DNA of 10,887 bases from Domibacillus sp. (GTDB lineage Bacteria > Bacillota > Bacilli > Bacillales > Domibacillaceae), in the NCBI GenBank assembly GCA_031177795.1, contig JAPSKG010000052.1, forward strand, positions 1-10,887. The letters are read 5' to 3'. A program made the position numbers and the translations under genes. Positions 1-8,166 of this stretch are shown here, in pieces. The first letter of the stretch is position 1, and every line of letters begins with the position of its first letter. A model generated the notes under the pieces. That model had not been told where the DNA came from. It saw only the letters and a program-made list of their open reading frames with translations, and ran no database searches.

Positions 1-137
1 TCCTAAATCTATTACTTTTTTTTGCAAGGTAATAGTTGCTAGATTTAATTGTTTCGAATGTGAAAAAGCTGAAATTGCATCAGACAGATAGATTGTGGGT
101 TTCTATATAAGCATTGAAAGAGGATTATATTCCATAA

Positions 138-167
138 AAAGGGAGACAGATGATGCTAGCTCCCTTT
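138..167 (-). terminator. Rho-independent terminator of the glutamate synthase operon
   Basis: Perfect 8-bp arms AAAGGGAG (138-145) and CTCCCTTT (160-167) enclose a 14-nt loop. On the minus strand the hairpin lies about 60 bases after the gltD stop and is followed by further T residues (TTATGG). On the plus strand it is followed by TTCTTTGTT, so it could also stop transcription entering from the left. The loop is long and the T run short, so the strength is uncertain. The rest of 1-228 shows no recognisable gene. Confidence 0.7.
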
Positions 168-228
168 CTTTGTTCAAATAAGCCCGGGGAATTTTTTTAT
201 TTATATTTCTTATTGGAAGCCAGAAATT

Positions 229-1713
229 CTAAGGCAGCATGCTTTCCCCCATTAAATATTTGTCACATTCCCTGGCTGCCTCTCTGCCTTCATTAATCGC
301 CCAAACAATAAGACTTTGGCCGCGCCGCATATCACCTGCTGCAAAAACTCCCTCCATATTCGTTGTATATTTTCCATATTCAGCTTTTACATTAGAATAT
401 TCATCGGTTTCAACGGCTAACTGCTGTAAAAGACCTTGGTCTGGTCCACTAAATCCTATTGCAAGCAAAACTAGCTGGGCAGGCCACACCTTTTCCGTGC
501 CTGGAATTTCTTTTCGGACTCGATTTCCCTTTTCATCCACATGTGTTTCAACATTAATGGTATGAACTTCTTTAACCTGGCCGTTTTCATCGCCAACAAA
601 TTTTTTTGTCATAACTGCATAAGCACGAGGGTCTTTTCCAAACAAAGCTTTAGCTTCTTTGTGGCCATACTCGACCCGGTGAATTACCGGCCACTGCGGC
701 CATGGGTTATCAGCAGCTCGAACGTCACTTTTTTTCTCGTAAATATCAAATTGTGTTAAGCTTTTGCATTGATGCCTTAGAGAAGTAGCTAAACAATCCG
801 TCCCTGTATCACCGCCGCCGATTACAATTACATCTTTGTCTTTTGCTGAAATATACTTTCCATCTTTGAGATTGGAGTCCAATAAACTTTTTGTATTGGC
901 TTGAAGAAATTCCATGGCATAATGAATTCCTTTTAATGCCCTTCCCTCCACTTGCAAATCACGATGTTTGGCAGCTCCCCCGCAAAGAACGACCGCGTTA
1001 AATTCTGTTTGAAGCGTGGAGACTGGATAATCTTTTCCTACTTCTGTGTTGGTGACAAACGTAATCCCTTCTTTTTTTAAAATAGCAACCCGCCGTTCTA
1101 CAACGCCGTAAGGCAGCTTCATCTCTGGTATTCCATATGTTAATAACCCTCCCACCCTGTCATTGCGTTCAAACACTGTTACATGGTGTCCAGCTTTATT
1201 AAGCTGGGCAGCACAGGCCAGGCCAGCCGGACCCGACCCGACTATTGCCACTTTTTTATTTGTGCGAATTTCCGGAGGCTCTGGTTTTACCCAGCCTTCT
1301 TCAAAACCTTTTTCAATAATTGCTAGTTCAATGGAACGGATGGCAACTGCAGGTTCATTAATGCCCAGAACACAAGCGCCTTCGCAAGGGGCAGGACAAG
1401 CCATCCCTGTAAATTCAGGAAAGTTATTCATTCTATGTTCACGCTTTAATGCTTCTTTCCATTGTCCCTGGTAAACTAAATCATTCCACTCAGGAATTAA
1501 GTGATGAACAGGACAGCCCGACGTCATTCCATTTAGCATCGTACCCGTGTGGCAGGTCGGGATGCCACAATCCATGCAGCGGGCCCCTTGTTTTTGAAGC
1601 TCATTTTCATCAGCTGGTAACATATAATTTTCCCAGTCATTTATTCTTGCTAAAGGGTCACGTTCGGGCCTTGGCTGACGCTCATAATCCATAAAACCAG
1701 TTGGTTTTCCCAT
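229..1713 (-). CDS. gltD: Glutamate synthase [NADPH] small (beta) subunit
   Basis: This is the beta subunit of bacterial GOGAT, called GltB in B. subtilis and GltD in E. coli. It is cytosolic; it takes electrons from NADPH via FAD and passes them through iron-sulfur clusters to the FMN of the large subunit. The 494 residues are full length for the Bacillus form. The N-terminal domain carries the cysteines expected for [4Fe-4S] clusters: C46, C49, C54, C67 and C106, C110, C114. An FAD dinucleotide fold follows with GSGPAG at 159-164. The NADPH fold has GGGDTG at 299-304. The closing FAD motif AAGDMRRGQSL lies around 458-468. The ATG is preceded by GGAGGG at a 6-nt distance. That site lies within the last codons of the large-subunit gene, and only 3 bp separate the two genes, so translation is probably coupled. 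It ends with TAG. Related oxidoreductases share this fold, but the partner gene makes the assignment secure. Confidence 0.97.
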   Translation of the reverse strand: MGKPTGFMDYERQPRPERDPLARINDWENYMLPADENELQKQGARCMDCGIPTCHTGTMLNGMTSGCPVHHLIPEWNDLVYQGQWKEALKREHRMNNFPEFTGMACPAPCEGACVLGINEPAVAIRSIELAIIEKGFEEGWVKPEPPEIRTNKKVAIVGSGPAGLACAAQLNKAGHHVTVFERNDRVGGLLTYGIPEMKLPYGVVERRVAILKKEGITFVTNTEVGKDYPVSTLQTEFNAVVLCGGAAKHRDLQVEGRALKGIHYAMEFLQANTKSLLDSNLKDGKYISAKDKDVIVIGGGDTGTDCLATSLRHQCKSLTQFDIYEKKSDVRAADNPWPQWPVIHRVEYGHKEAKALFGKDPRAYAVMTKKFVGDENGQVKEVHTINVETHVDEKGNRVRKEIPGTEKVWPAQLVLLAIGFSGPDQGLLQQLAVETDEYSNVKAEYGKYTTNMEGVFAAGDMRRGQSLIVWAINEGREAARECDKYLMGESMLP

Positions 1714-1716
1714 CGT

Positions 1717-4700
1717 TTACCCTCCATCTTTTATTAAATTCACTATTTTTTTGCTTTCTTCAAAAGCGTGCAGGGCTGCTTCTTTTTCATTTAACCCGCT
1801 TTTTTGCAAATGTTTTATTCTTTCTTGCATTTCCAGATAATCCTTTGAAATCACTCGCACAAATTTCTTGCTTACGTCTTTCCAATTATCCAATATTCTT
1901 TTTCCCTTGGGGCTTTTCGTATAATGAACATGTTTTTCAATCAATTGATAGACACTTTGAAGTTCTGGCTCATCTTGAAGCAAATCAAGATATACTTGTT
2001 CCTGGTTGCATTTCACTTGAAAATCTTTTGCTTCATCCAGTACAAAAGCAACTCCACCTGACATGCCAGCTGCAAAATTTTTCCCTGTGGAGCCTAAAAC
2101 AACTACTTTTCCGCCCGTCATATATTCACAAGCATGGTCTCCCACACCTTCTACCACAACAGTTGCACCGCTATTTCTTACGCAAAACCGCTCTCCGGCA
2201 ATTCCGTTTATATAAGCTTCTCCTGCGGTTGCCCCGTAAAACGAAACATTTCCAACAATAATGTTTTTTTCTGGAATAAATGTGCTTTTTCGTGAAGGGT
2301 GAACAATCATTTTCCCTCCTGATAATCCCTTTCCAATAAAATCGTTTGCATCTCCTACAAGTGTCATGGTTAAGCCGGATGGAATAAATGCTCCAAAGCT
2401 TTGTCCGGCCGACCCGGTAAAAGTCAGGCGTATAGTATCTTCAGGCAGCCCTTCCGCACCGTATCTTTTTGTAATTTCACTTCCTAACATGGTCCCTGCT
2501 ACGCGATTAATGTTTCGAATGGATAAAGTGGCTTCTACAGGTTCCTGTTTTTCAAGTGCTTCTTTGCACAGCGGTATTAACTCTTGTTTGTCTAATGTTT
2601 TATCGAGTCCATGAACTTGCTCTACCGTTGCGTAACGACTAGTGCTTTCAGGAACTTCTGGCTGATAAAGAAGAGCTGCCAGGTCAATTCCTTTTGTTTT
2701 CCAATGAGTAATGGCTTTATTCGCCTCTAAAATATCGGTTCTTCCAATCATTTCATTAATTGTCTTGAATCCTAGTTCTGCCATAAGTTCTCTTACTTCC
2801 ATTGCAATAAACCTCATGAAATTGGCGACATGTTCAGGTTCCCCGGTAAATTTTTTTCTTAGCTCCGGGTTTTGTGTGGCTACACCTACCGGACACGTAT
2901 CAAGATGGCAAACACGCATTAAAATGCAGCCCAATACAACCAGCGGAGCAGTTGAAAATCCGTATTCTTCTGCACCGAGCAAGGCAGCAATAACCACATC
3001 CCGGCCCGTCATCATTTTCCCGTCTGTTTCTACTACAATCCGGTCCCGCAATCGATTTAACAACAAGGTTTGATGTGTTTCTGCCAGTCCAATTTCCCAC
3101 GGCAGCCCGGCATGTTTCAAGCTTGTCCGTGGTGCTGCCCCGGTTCCGCCGTCATATCCGCTAATAAGAACAAGATCTGCCCTTCCTTTTGCCACGCCCG
3201 CTGCAATGGTTCCTACTCCAACTTCCGATACGAGCTTGACGCTAATTCGGGCAGCTGGATTTGCATTTTTTAAGTTATGAATTAATTCTGCTAAATCTTC
3301 AATTGAGTAAATATCATGGTGCGGTGGCGGTGAAATCAATCCTACACCAGGCGTGGATCCTCTCACTTCTGCAATCCACGGATACACCTTTTTCCCTGGA
3401 AGGTGGCCTCCTTCTCCCGGTTTCGCCCCCTGAGCAACTTTAATTTGAATTTCATCTGCGCTCACAAGGTAATGGCTGCTAACACCAAATCTTCCGGATG
3501 CAACTTGTTTAATTGCACTGCGCCGCATATCACCATTTGAATCAGGTGTATAACGGCTCGGATCCTCTCCGCCTTCTCCAGAATTGCTTTTTCCCCCAAT
3601 TCGGTTCATGGCAATAGCCAGAGCTTCATGAGCTTCACCGCTAATCGACCCATAAGACATAGCGCCAGTTTTAAATCGTTTGCAGATGTCTTCTATTGAT
3701 TCCACTTCATCTATTGGAATTGCTTCTTGTTTTTTAAAAGAAAGCAGCCCTCTGATAGATTGAAGATTTTGATTGGCGTCTGTCAGCAGCTTTGAATACT
3801 CTTTAAATAAATGGTAGTTATTCGTTCGGCAAGCTTGCTGCAAAAGATGGATGGTGCGGGGATTGTACTGATGGTCTTCTCCATTGTGCCGCCATTGAAA
3901 ATCATCCCCTGATTCCAGTGTTTTCTCTACGCCCCTTTTTTCTTCTGCAAATGCTTTATGATGTCTTATCAGTACCTCTTCAGCAATAATATCTAGCCCT
4001 ATTCCACCTATACGCGATGCTGTTTGGGCAAAGTATTGATCAATAACATCCTTGTTAATTCCGACAGCCTCGAAAATCTGTGCCCCCCGGTAACTTTGAA
4101 TTGTAGAAATCCCCATTTTTGATAGTACTTTAACGATTCCATCCGTTGCAGCTTTTCGGTAGAGTTCTACGGCTTCCTCAAACTGAATTTCACGCAAATC
4201 ATCCATTTGAATCAAACCTCGAATTGATTCAAATGCCAGGTATGGATTAATTGCTTCTGCTCCAAATCCAAGCAAGGCAGCAAAATGATGGACTTCTCTC
4301 GGCTCTCCTGATTCAACAATGATGCTTACTTTCGATCTTCTTCCGTTTCGAATAAGATGATGGTGCAATCCCGAAACCGCCAGCAAAGCTGGCAGTGCTG
4401 CATATTCCGCATTGACTCCGCGGTCAGATAACACCAGCAAGGACACCCCATTGTCAACTGCTTTGTCCGCTTCCTCAAACAAGTTATTTAAAACCTCTTC
4501 AAAATTTGGAACAGCCGATGCTGCTGAAAATAAAATAGACAGCGTTTCACTTTTAAAGCTTGATTGATAAAGCTTGTTTAACTGGCCATTCGTTAAAATC
4601 GGAGTTGGAATTTGAATTTTCCTGCAGCTTTCCGGCCCCGGCTTAATCAAATTGTTTTCCGGACCAATTGTTGTTACAACAGAGGTAATGATTTTTTCCC

Positions 4701-6312
4701 GGATTGCATCAATCGGCGGATTGGTTACTTGCGCAAACATTTGTTTAAAATAATTGTATAATAGCTGCGGCTTTTTTGATAAAACAGCTAGCGGAGAATC
4801 ATATCCCATAGAACCAATAGGATCTTTTTTATCTGTTACCATTGGCTTTATTATTTTATTAAGTTCTTCGTTTGTGTAACCGAATGCAAGCTGCTGTTTC
4901 AGTCGTTCACTTTCTGTAAAATCTTTGCTGGAAACTTTCTTTTCGGGAAGTTCATCTATATGAACTAAATGTTCCTTTAACCAATCTTTATACGGCTTTT
5001 TTGTTGACATTTGCGCTTTAATTTCTTCGTCTGGTATGATTCTTCCGTTTTCCAAATCTACAAGCAGCATTTTGCCCGGATGAAGCCGCTCCTTGTATTC
5101 AATGTCTTCAGCAAAAATATCTAAAGCGCCCACTTCAGATCCTAAAACAATCATTCCGTCTTTTGTTACATAATACCTTGCAGGCCTCAGCCCGTTTCGG
5201 TCAAGACATGCCCCTATTTGATTCCCATCTGTAAACACCACAGCTGCAGGCCCGTCCCATGGTTCCATTAAACAGCTGTGATATTCATAAAAAGATTTTT
5301 TTTCGTTATCCATTGTAGTGTCGTTAGCCCACGGTTCGGGGATCATCATCATGGCAGTATGAGCAAGTGACCGTCCGGAAAGATGCAAAAATTCAAAGCA
5401 ATTATCAAACATGGATGAATCACTTCCATCGATATCAATAACCGGAAAAAGCTTACGATAATCTTCCGCACTAAACAGGTCAGATTCACACTGTGCTTCT
5501 CTCGCCTGCATCCATTTAACATTTCCTTTAATCGTATTAAATTCACCATTGTGAATCGTAAACCGGTTTGGATGTGACCTTTCCCAGCTAGGAAACGTAT
5601 TCGTGCTAAAACGTGAATGAACAAGCGCTAATGCTGACTTAAAGTCTCGATGATTTAAATCAATGTAAAAGGAATCAAGCTGTTCTGGAATCAGCATGCC
5701 TTTATAAACAATTGTTTTTGTCGATAAGCTGCAAATATAAATTCCTTCTTGATGCTCATAATCAGAATGTGACATTTCATTTTCAATCCGCTTCCGGATT
5801 ACATACAATTTTCTTTCAAAAGCAAGTTGATTAAAATTATTGGAGGGGGCAATAAACATTTGGCGTATAAACGGTTTCGTTTTTTTTGCTGTATCACCAA
5901 CATAAGAATCATTAACCGGAACCGTTCTCCAGCCAAGAAAAATTTGCCCTTCCTCTTCAATAATATCTTTAGCCCGCTTTTGGGTTTCCTTTCTTACCTC
6001 TGGATCTTGCGGCAAGAAAACCATGCCAATCCCATAGCTTCCTGCTTCAGGCAGCTCAATATTTTCTTTTTCACATTGCTTTTTAAAAAAGGAATGTGGA
6101 ATTTGTGTTAGAATGCCTGCTCCATCTCCAGTGTTTGTGTCAGCAGACTGCCCGCCCCGATGCTCCAAGTTACATAAAATGGTTATCGCGTGTTGAACGA
6201 TATCATGTGTTTTTTCTCCACTAATGTTAGCGACCATCCCAATCCCGCAAGCTTCATGTTCAAATTCCGGAAGGTATAAACCTTGTGCAAGCGGATATCT
6301 TTGCTTTTTCAT
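1717..6312 (-). CDS. gltB: Glutamate synthase [NADPH] large (alpha) subunit
   Basis: This is the large GOGAT subunit, GltA in B. subtilis and GltB in E. coli. It hydrolyses glutamine, channels ammonia to 2-oxoglutarate and reduces the iminoglutarate to glutamate on FMN. The 1531 residues are close to the usual 1500-1520. A short N-terminal propeptide precedes the Ntn-hydrolase nucleophile Cys22 (HEACGIG), so residues 1-21 are expected to be cleaved. The class II amidotransferase domain (about 22-430) has R234 with FSTNTFPSW, NGEFNT at 255-260 and GSDSS at 296-300. A central domain follows (about 475-780). The FMN/synthase domain (about 850-1235) has GGKSNSGEGGED near 905 and the [3Fe-4S] cysteines C1129, C1135 and C1140. 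The glycine-rich GXGXG beta-helix spans about 1280-1425. The ATG is preceded by AGGAAGGG about 8 nt upstream. It is the first gene of a two-gene operon with gltD. No gltC-type LysR gene is adjacent. No frameshift or missing catalytic residue is seen. Confidence 0.98.
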   Translation of the reverse strand: MKKQRYPLAQGLYLPEFEHEACGIGMVANISGEKTHDIVQHAITILCNLEHRGGQSADTNTGDGAGILTQIPHSFFKKQCEKENIELPEAGSYGIGMVFLPQDPEVRKETQKRAKDIIEEEGQIFLGWRTVPVNDSYVGDTAKKTKPFIRQMFIAPSNNFNQLAFERKLYVIRKRIENEMSHSDYEHQEGIYICSLSTKTIVYKGMLIPEQLDSFYIDLNHRDFKSALALVHSRFSTNTFPSWERSHPNRFTIHNGEFNTIKGNVKWMQAREAQCESDLFSAEDYRKLFPVIDIDGSDSSMFDNCFEFLHLSGRSLAHTAMMMIPEPWANDTTMDNEKKSFYEYHSCLMEPWDGPAAVVFTDGNQIGACLDRNGLRPARYYVTKDGMIVLGSEVGALDIFAEDIEYKERLHPGKMLLVDLENGRIIPDEEIKAQMSTKKPYKDWLKEHLVHIDELPEKKVSSKDFTESERLKQQLAFGYTNEELNKIIKPMVTDKKDPIGSMGYDSPLAVLSKKPQLLYNYFKQMFAQVTNPPIDAIREKIITSVVTTIGPENNLIKPGPESCRKIQIPTPILTNGQLNKLYQSSFKSETLSILFSAASAVPNFEEVLNNLFEEADKAVDNGVSLLVLSDRGVNAEYAALPALLAVSGLHHHLIRNGRRSKVSIIVESGEPREVHHFAALLGFGAEAINPYLAFESIRGLIQMDDLREIQFEEAVELYRKAATDGIVKVLSKMGISTIQSYRGAQIFEAVGINKDVIDQYFAQTASRIGGIGLDIIAEEVLIRHHKAFAEEKRGVEKTLESGDDFQWRHNGEDHQYNPRTIHLLQQACRTNNYHLFKEYSKLLTDANQNLQSIRGLLSFKKQEAIPIDEVESIEDICKRFKTGAMSYGSISGEAHEALAIAMNRIGGKSNSGEGGEDPSRYTPDSNGDMRRSAIKQVASGRFGVSSHYLVSADEIQIKVAQGAKPGEGGHLPGKKVYPWIAEVRGSTPGVGLISPPPHHDIYSIEDLAELIHNLKNANPAARISVKLVSEVGVGTIAAGVAKGRADLVLISGYDGGTGAAPRTSLKHAGLPWEIGLAETHQTLLLNRLRDRIVVETDGKMMTGRDVVIAALLGAEEYGFSTAPLVVLGCILMRVCHLDTCPVGVATQNPELRKKFTGEPEHVANFMRFIAMEVRELMAELGFKTINEMIGRTDILEANKAITHWKTKGIDLAALLYQPEVPESTSRYATVEQVHGLDKTLDKQELIPLCKEALEKQEPVEATLSIRNINRVAGTMLGSEITKRYGAEGLPEDTIRLTFTGSAGQSFGAFIPSGLTMTLVGDANDFIGKGLSGGKMIVHPSRKSTFIPEKNIIVGNVSFYGATAGEAYINGIAGERFCVRNSGATVVVEGVGDHACEYMTGGKVVVLGSTGKNFAAGMSGGVAFVLDEAKDFQVKCNQEQVYLDLLQDEPELQSVYQLIEKHVHYTKSPKGKRILDNWKDVSKKFVRVISKDYLEMQERIKHLQKSGLNEKEAALHAFEESKKIVNLIKDGG
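1720..1725 (-). promoter_or_regulatory. Ribosome binding site of gltD inside the end of gltB
   Basis: Read on the minus strand, GGAGGG lies 6 nt before the gltD ATG. It is formed by the last Gly-Gly codons of the large-subunit gene and the first base of its TAA stop. This fixes the gltD start at 1713 and implies that ribosomes ending on the large subunit can reinitiate directly, which would keep the two subunits in balance (inference). Confidence 0.8.
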
Positions 6313-6320
6313 GACAACAT

Positions 6321-6339
6321 CCCTTCCTAAAAAATTAGG
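6321..6339 (-). promoter_or_regulatory. gltB ribosome binding site overlapped by a small hairpin
   Basis: Read on the minus strand, AGGAAGGG (6321-6328) is the Shine-Dalgarno sequence, 8 nt from the ATG. Its first three bases also form the 3' end of a perfect short inverted repeat, CCTAA-TTTT-TTAGG (6326-6339). Partial masking of the ribosome site is possible, but a 5-bp AT-rich stem is weak. The ribosome binding site is confident; any control by the hairpin is inference. Confidence 0.6.
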
Positions 6340-6343
6340 TGTA

Positions 6344-6395
6344 TTTCTTGATAAAGCAAATCCAGTTACGTAGTTTCATTTAATGTATCAAGAAA
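6344..6395 (-). repeat. Perfect 10-bp inverted repeat upstream of gltB
   Basis: The arms TTTCTTGATA (6344-6353) and TATCAAGAAA (6386-6395) are exact reverse complements separated by 32 bp. Their centres are 42 bp apart, close to four helical turns. The 3' arm in the transcript sense ends 4 bases before the hairpin over the gltB ribosome site. It could be a paired operator or an mRNA stem. No function is shown by sequence alone. Confidence 0.6.
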
Positions 6396-6536
6396 ATAAC
6401 CTTAGCGATTCCTGTTATGAAACCCGGGATACAAGTCCTCTTTTCACTAAAAAATAGTGTATACATTTCCCTTTTTTTTAATACGAATTGTTTTTTGTGA
6501 AGAAACAGCAACTTGTTTGAGAAAAAGAAAAAAGGT

Positions 6537-6562
6537 GTTCTTAAAAATGATTTTTTAAGAAC
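6537..6562 (-). terminator. Perfect 11-bp hairpin with following U-rich tract (terminator or attenuator candidate)
   Basis: The arms GTTCTTAAAAA and TTTTTAAGAAC are exact complements with a 4-nt loop. On the minus strand they are followed by ACC and a T-rich stretch (TTTTTTCTTTTT). It lies about 125 bases downstream of the rlmD terminator and about 225 bases upstream of gltB. It could be a back-up terminator for rlmD, an attenuator in a long gltB leader, or an operator. The stem is AT-rich, so termination would be weaker than at 6662-6690. Confidence 0.45.
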
Positions 6563-6661
6563 AAACTGGCCAGTGGTTTTTACTGCAATTAATTCAATGC
6601 TAAAGCTATACATAGATTTGATAAAAACAACAACAACCAGTATAATCACTTTTTAAAACAA

Positions 6662-6690
6662 AAAGAGCCTTCCAAATGGAAAGGCTCTTT
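6662..6690 (-). terminator. Rho-independent terminator of rlmD
   Basis: The arms AAAGAGCCTT (6662-6671) and AAGGCTCTTT (6681-6690) form a 10-bp stem, extendable by a CC/GG pair. On the minus strand it starts 16 bases after the rlmD stop and is followed by TTGTTTT. This separates rlmD from the glutamate synthase operon transcribed in the same direction. Confidence 0.88.
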
Positions 6691-6706
6691 GTTAACTGTT
6701 ATATCT

Positions 6707-8086
6707 TTATTTATTAACCCAGACAAGTTGTGCAACTGCTTCTACATGCACGGTTTGTGGAAACATATCTACTGGCTGGACTTCCATCGTTTTAAATCCG
6801 CCGTCTTCTAGAATGCGCAAATCGCGGGCAAGAGTGCCGGGATTGCAAGAAACATAAACAACTTTTTTTGGCTTCATGTCTAAAATTGTTTGCAGCAGCG
6901 CTTCGTCACAGCCTTTTCGCGGTGGATCAACCACAATTACATCCGGGCGGATACCTTGCTTGTACCAGGCTGGAATGACTTCTTCTGCTTTTCCAGCTTC
7001 AAAATAAGCATTGCTTATTTTGTTTAGTTCCGCGTTTTGCTTTGCATCTTCAATGGCTTGCGGAACTATTTCTACTCCATAAACCTGCTTTGCTTTCCTG
7101 GCAAGAAACAAAGAAATCGTTCCGATGCCGCAATACGCATCAATCACCGTTTCATCGCCTGAGAGCCCCGCGTATTCGAGAGCTTTGTTGTACAACACTT
7201 CGGTTTGGACAGGGTTAACTTGATAAAATGAACGGGCGGAAATCGCAAATTTCACATCGCCAATCAAATCATATATTACATCTTCACCATACAGCGTACG
7301 GGTTTGATTGCCAAAAATAACATTGGTTTTATCAGGATTTATATTCTGGACAATTGAAGTAATTCCCGGAACTGCTTTACGAATACCTTCAATAACGGCT
7401 TCTTTATTCGGCAAATCCGATGTTCTCGTTACAAGCACTGCCATTTTTTCCCCGGTGGCATAGCCGATTCTGGCCATTACGTGGCGAAGAACACCTTTAT
7501 GGCGCTGTTCATCATAAGGCATCACGCCATTTATGGCGCACACATCTTTTACTTTTTGAATGATTTCATCGCTTTCTCCATGCTGGATAAAGCATTCTGT
7601 CATGTCAATAATGTCATGGCTGCGCTTTTTATAAAAACCTGCTACTATGCGGCCTCCCGAAAGGCCAACCGGTACTTGTGCTTTATTTCGGTAACGCCAT
7701 GGGTCTTCCATACCGAGTACAGGGTGAACCGGCACTTCCGGCAGCTTGGCAATCCGGTCAATTACATTGCGTACCTGGCTGTATTTCATGTTTAACTGTC
7801 CTTCATAAGTCATATGCTGAAGCTGGCAGCCGCCGCACTCATCGTAAACTGAACAAACTGGATTTGTGCGTTCCGGTGCAGCGTTATCTAAGCGGATTAA
7901 TTTCGCAAACCCATAGCCTTTATTTAATTTGGTTACTTCTACTTCGCCTGTTTCTCCTGGCAATACATTTTCGACAAAGAGCGGATATCCTTTTATTTTT
8001 GCCACGCCTTTTCCTTCATGTGTTAAATCGGTAAATGTTACGTGAATTACGTCACCTTTTGTTACCGGAGCTTGAATCTTTGCCAC
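6707..8086 (-). CDS. rlmD: 23S rRNA (uracil-C5)-methyltransferase, RlmD/RlmCD (YefA-like)
   Basis: A SAM-dependent enzyme of the TrmA/RumA family that makes 5-methyluridine in 23S rRNA. Its closest resemblance is to B. subtilis YefA (RlmCD), which modifies both U747 and U1939; that dual specificity is inferred. The 459 residues match the family. An N-terminal TRAM RNA-binding domain covers about 8-66. The [4Fe-4S] ligands are C78, C84, C87 and C165. The SAM motif is DAYCGIGT (316-323). DPPRKGCD begins at D387. The catalytic nucleophile is C414 in VSCNPGTLARDL, and E449 in HVE fits the expected general base. Translation begins with GTG, supported by AAAGGAG 8 nt upstream. It appears monocistronic, with its own promoter and terminator. 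The TrmFO-independent tRNA enzyme TrmA is the main alternative, but the TRAM domain and iron-sulfur cysteines favour the rRNA enzymes. Confidence 0.94.
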   Translation of the reverse strand: MAKIQAPVTKGDVIHVTFTDLTHEGKGVAKIKGYPLFVENVLPGETGEVEVTKLNKGYGFAKLIRLDNAAPERTNPVCSVYDECGGCQLQHMTYEGQLNMKYSQVRNVIDRIAKLPEVPVHPVLGMEDPWRYRNKAQVPVGLSGGRIVAGFYKKRSHDIIDMTECFIQHGESDEIIQKVKDVCAINGVMPYDEQRHKGVLRHVMARIGYATGEKMAVLVTRTSDLPNKEAVIEGIRKAVPGITSIVQNINPDKTNVIFGNQTRTLYGEDVIYDLIGDVKFAISARSFYQVNPVQTEVLYNKALEYAGLSGDETVIDAYCGIGTISLFLARKAKQVYGVEIVPQAIEDAKQNAELNKISNAYFEAGKAEEVIPAWYKQGIRPDVIVVDPPRKGCDEALLQTILDMKPKKVVYVSCNPGTLARDLRILEDGGFKTMEVQPVDMFPQTVHVEAVAQLVWVNK

Positions 8087-8137
8087 AATTACAACTCCTT
8101 TATTCCGTTAATTTTTAAAGTAAACACAGTATCTTTC

Positions 8138-8166
8138 ATCTTACAATGGCGGAAACCATCTTTCAA
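8138..8166 (-). promoter_or_regulatory. Probable SigA promoter of rlmD
   Basis: On the minus strand there is a -35 TTGAAA (8161-8166), a 17-bp spacer and a -10 TAAGAT (8138-8143). The start of transcription would be near 8130, giving a leader of about 44 bases before the GTG. The spacer contains a small ATGG/CCAT inverted repeat, probably incidental. Confidence 0.5.

Larger units (their letters stand above)
6313..6660. other. AT-rich intergenic region and leader of the glutamate synthase operon
   Basis: These 348 bases between the rlmD terminator and gltB hold no credible gene. Besides the elements listed separately, there is a 5-bp-stem hairpin CACTA/TAGTG (6445-6459) and a 10-bp palindrome ACTGGCCAGT (6565-6574). 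I find no strong SigA promoter. Weak candidates on the minus strand are TATACA at about 6459-6464 and TATTTT near 6394-6399, each with a poor -35. A weak core promoter would suit an activator-dependent gene, as gltAB is in B. subtilis (GltC), but no activator site can be identified here with certainty. Confidence 0.5.

Noticed and set aside
9..35. Inverted repeat CTATTAC/GTAATAG
   Set aside because: A 7-bp AT-rich stem with a 13-nt loop is within chance expectation and adjoins no known gene.
1..91. Open frame on the plus strand from position 2 to a TAG at 89-91 (29 codons), followed by the hairpin at 138-167
   Set aside because: It could be the tail of a gene entering from the left, but 29 codons is not significant in one frame and the residues match no family I recognise.
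138..167. T-box-like leader, because of the AGGG-rich hairpin near the left edge
   Set aside because: The conserved T-box core (AGGGTGGNACCGCG) is absent and no downstream plus-strand gene follows; it fits a simple terminator.
239..2614. Several plus-strand reading frames of 70-190 codons opposite the glutamate synthase genes
   Set aside because: They are antisense shadows of secure coding sequence, lack ribosome sites, and their products show no family features.
6380..6649. 89-codon minus-strand reading frame between rlmD and gltB
   Set aside because: It has a GTG start without a ribosome site, lies across several hairpins, and its product is a low-complexity Phe/Lys/Ile-rich string as expected from AT-rich non-coding DNA.
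7481..8034. Plus-strand reading frames of 104 and 118 codons opposite rlmD
   Set aside because: They overlap a full-length conserved enzyme on the other strand and have no ribosome site or recognisable domain.
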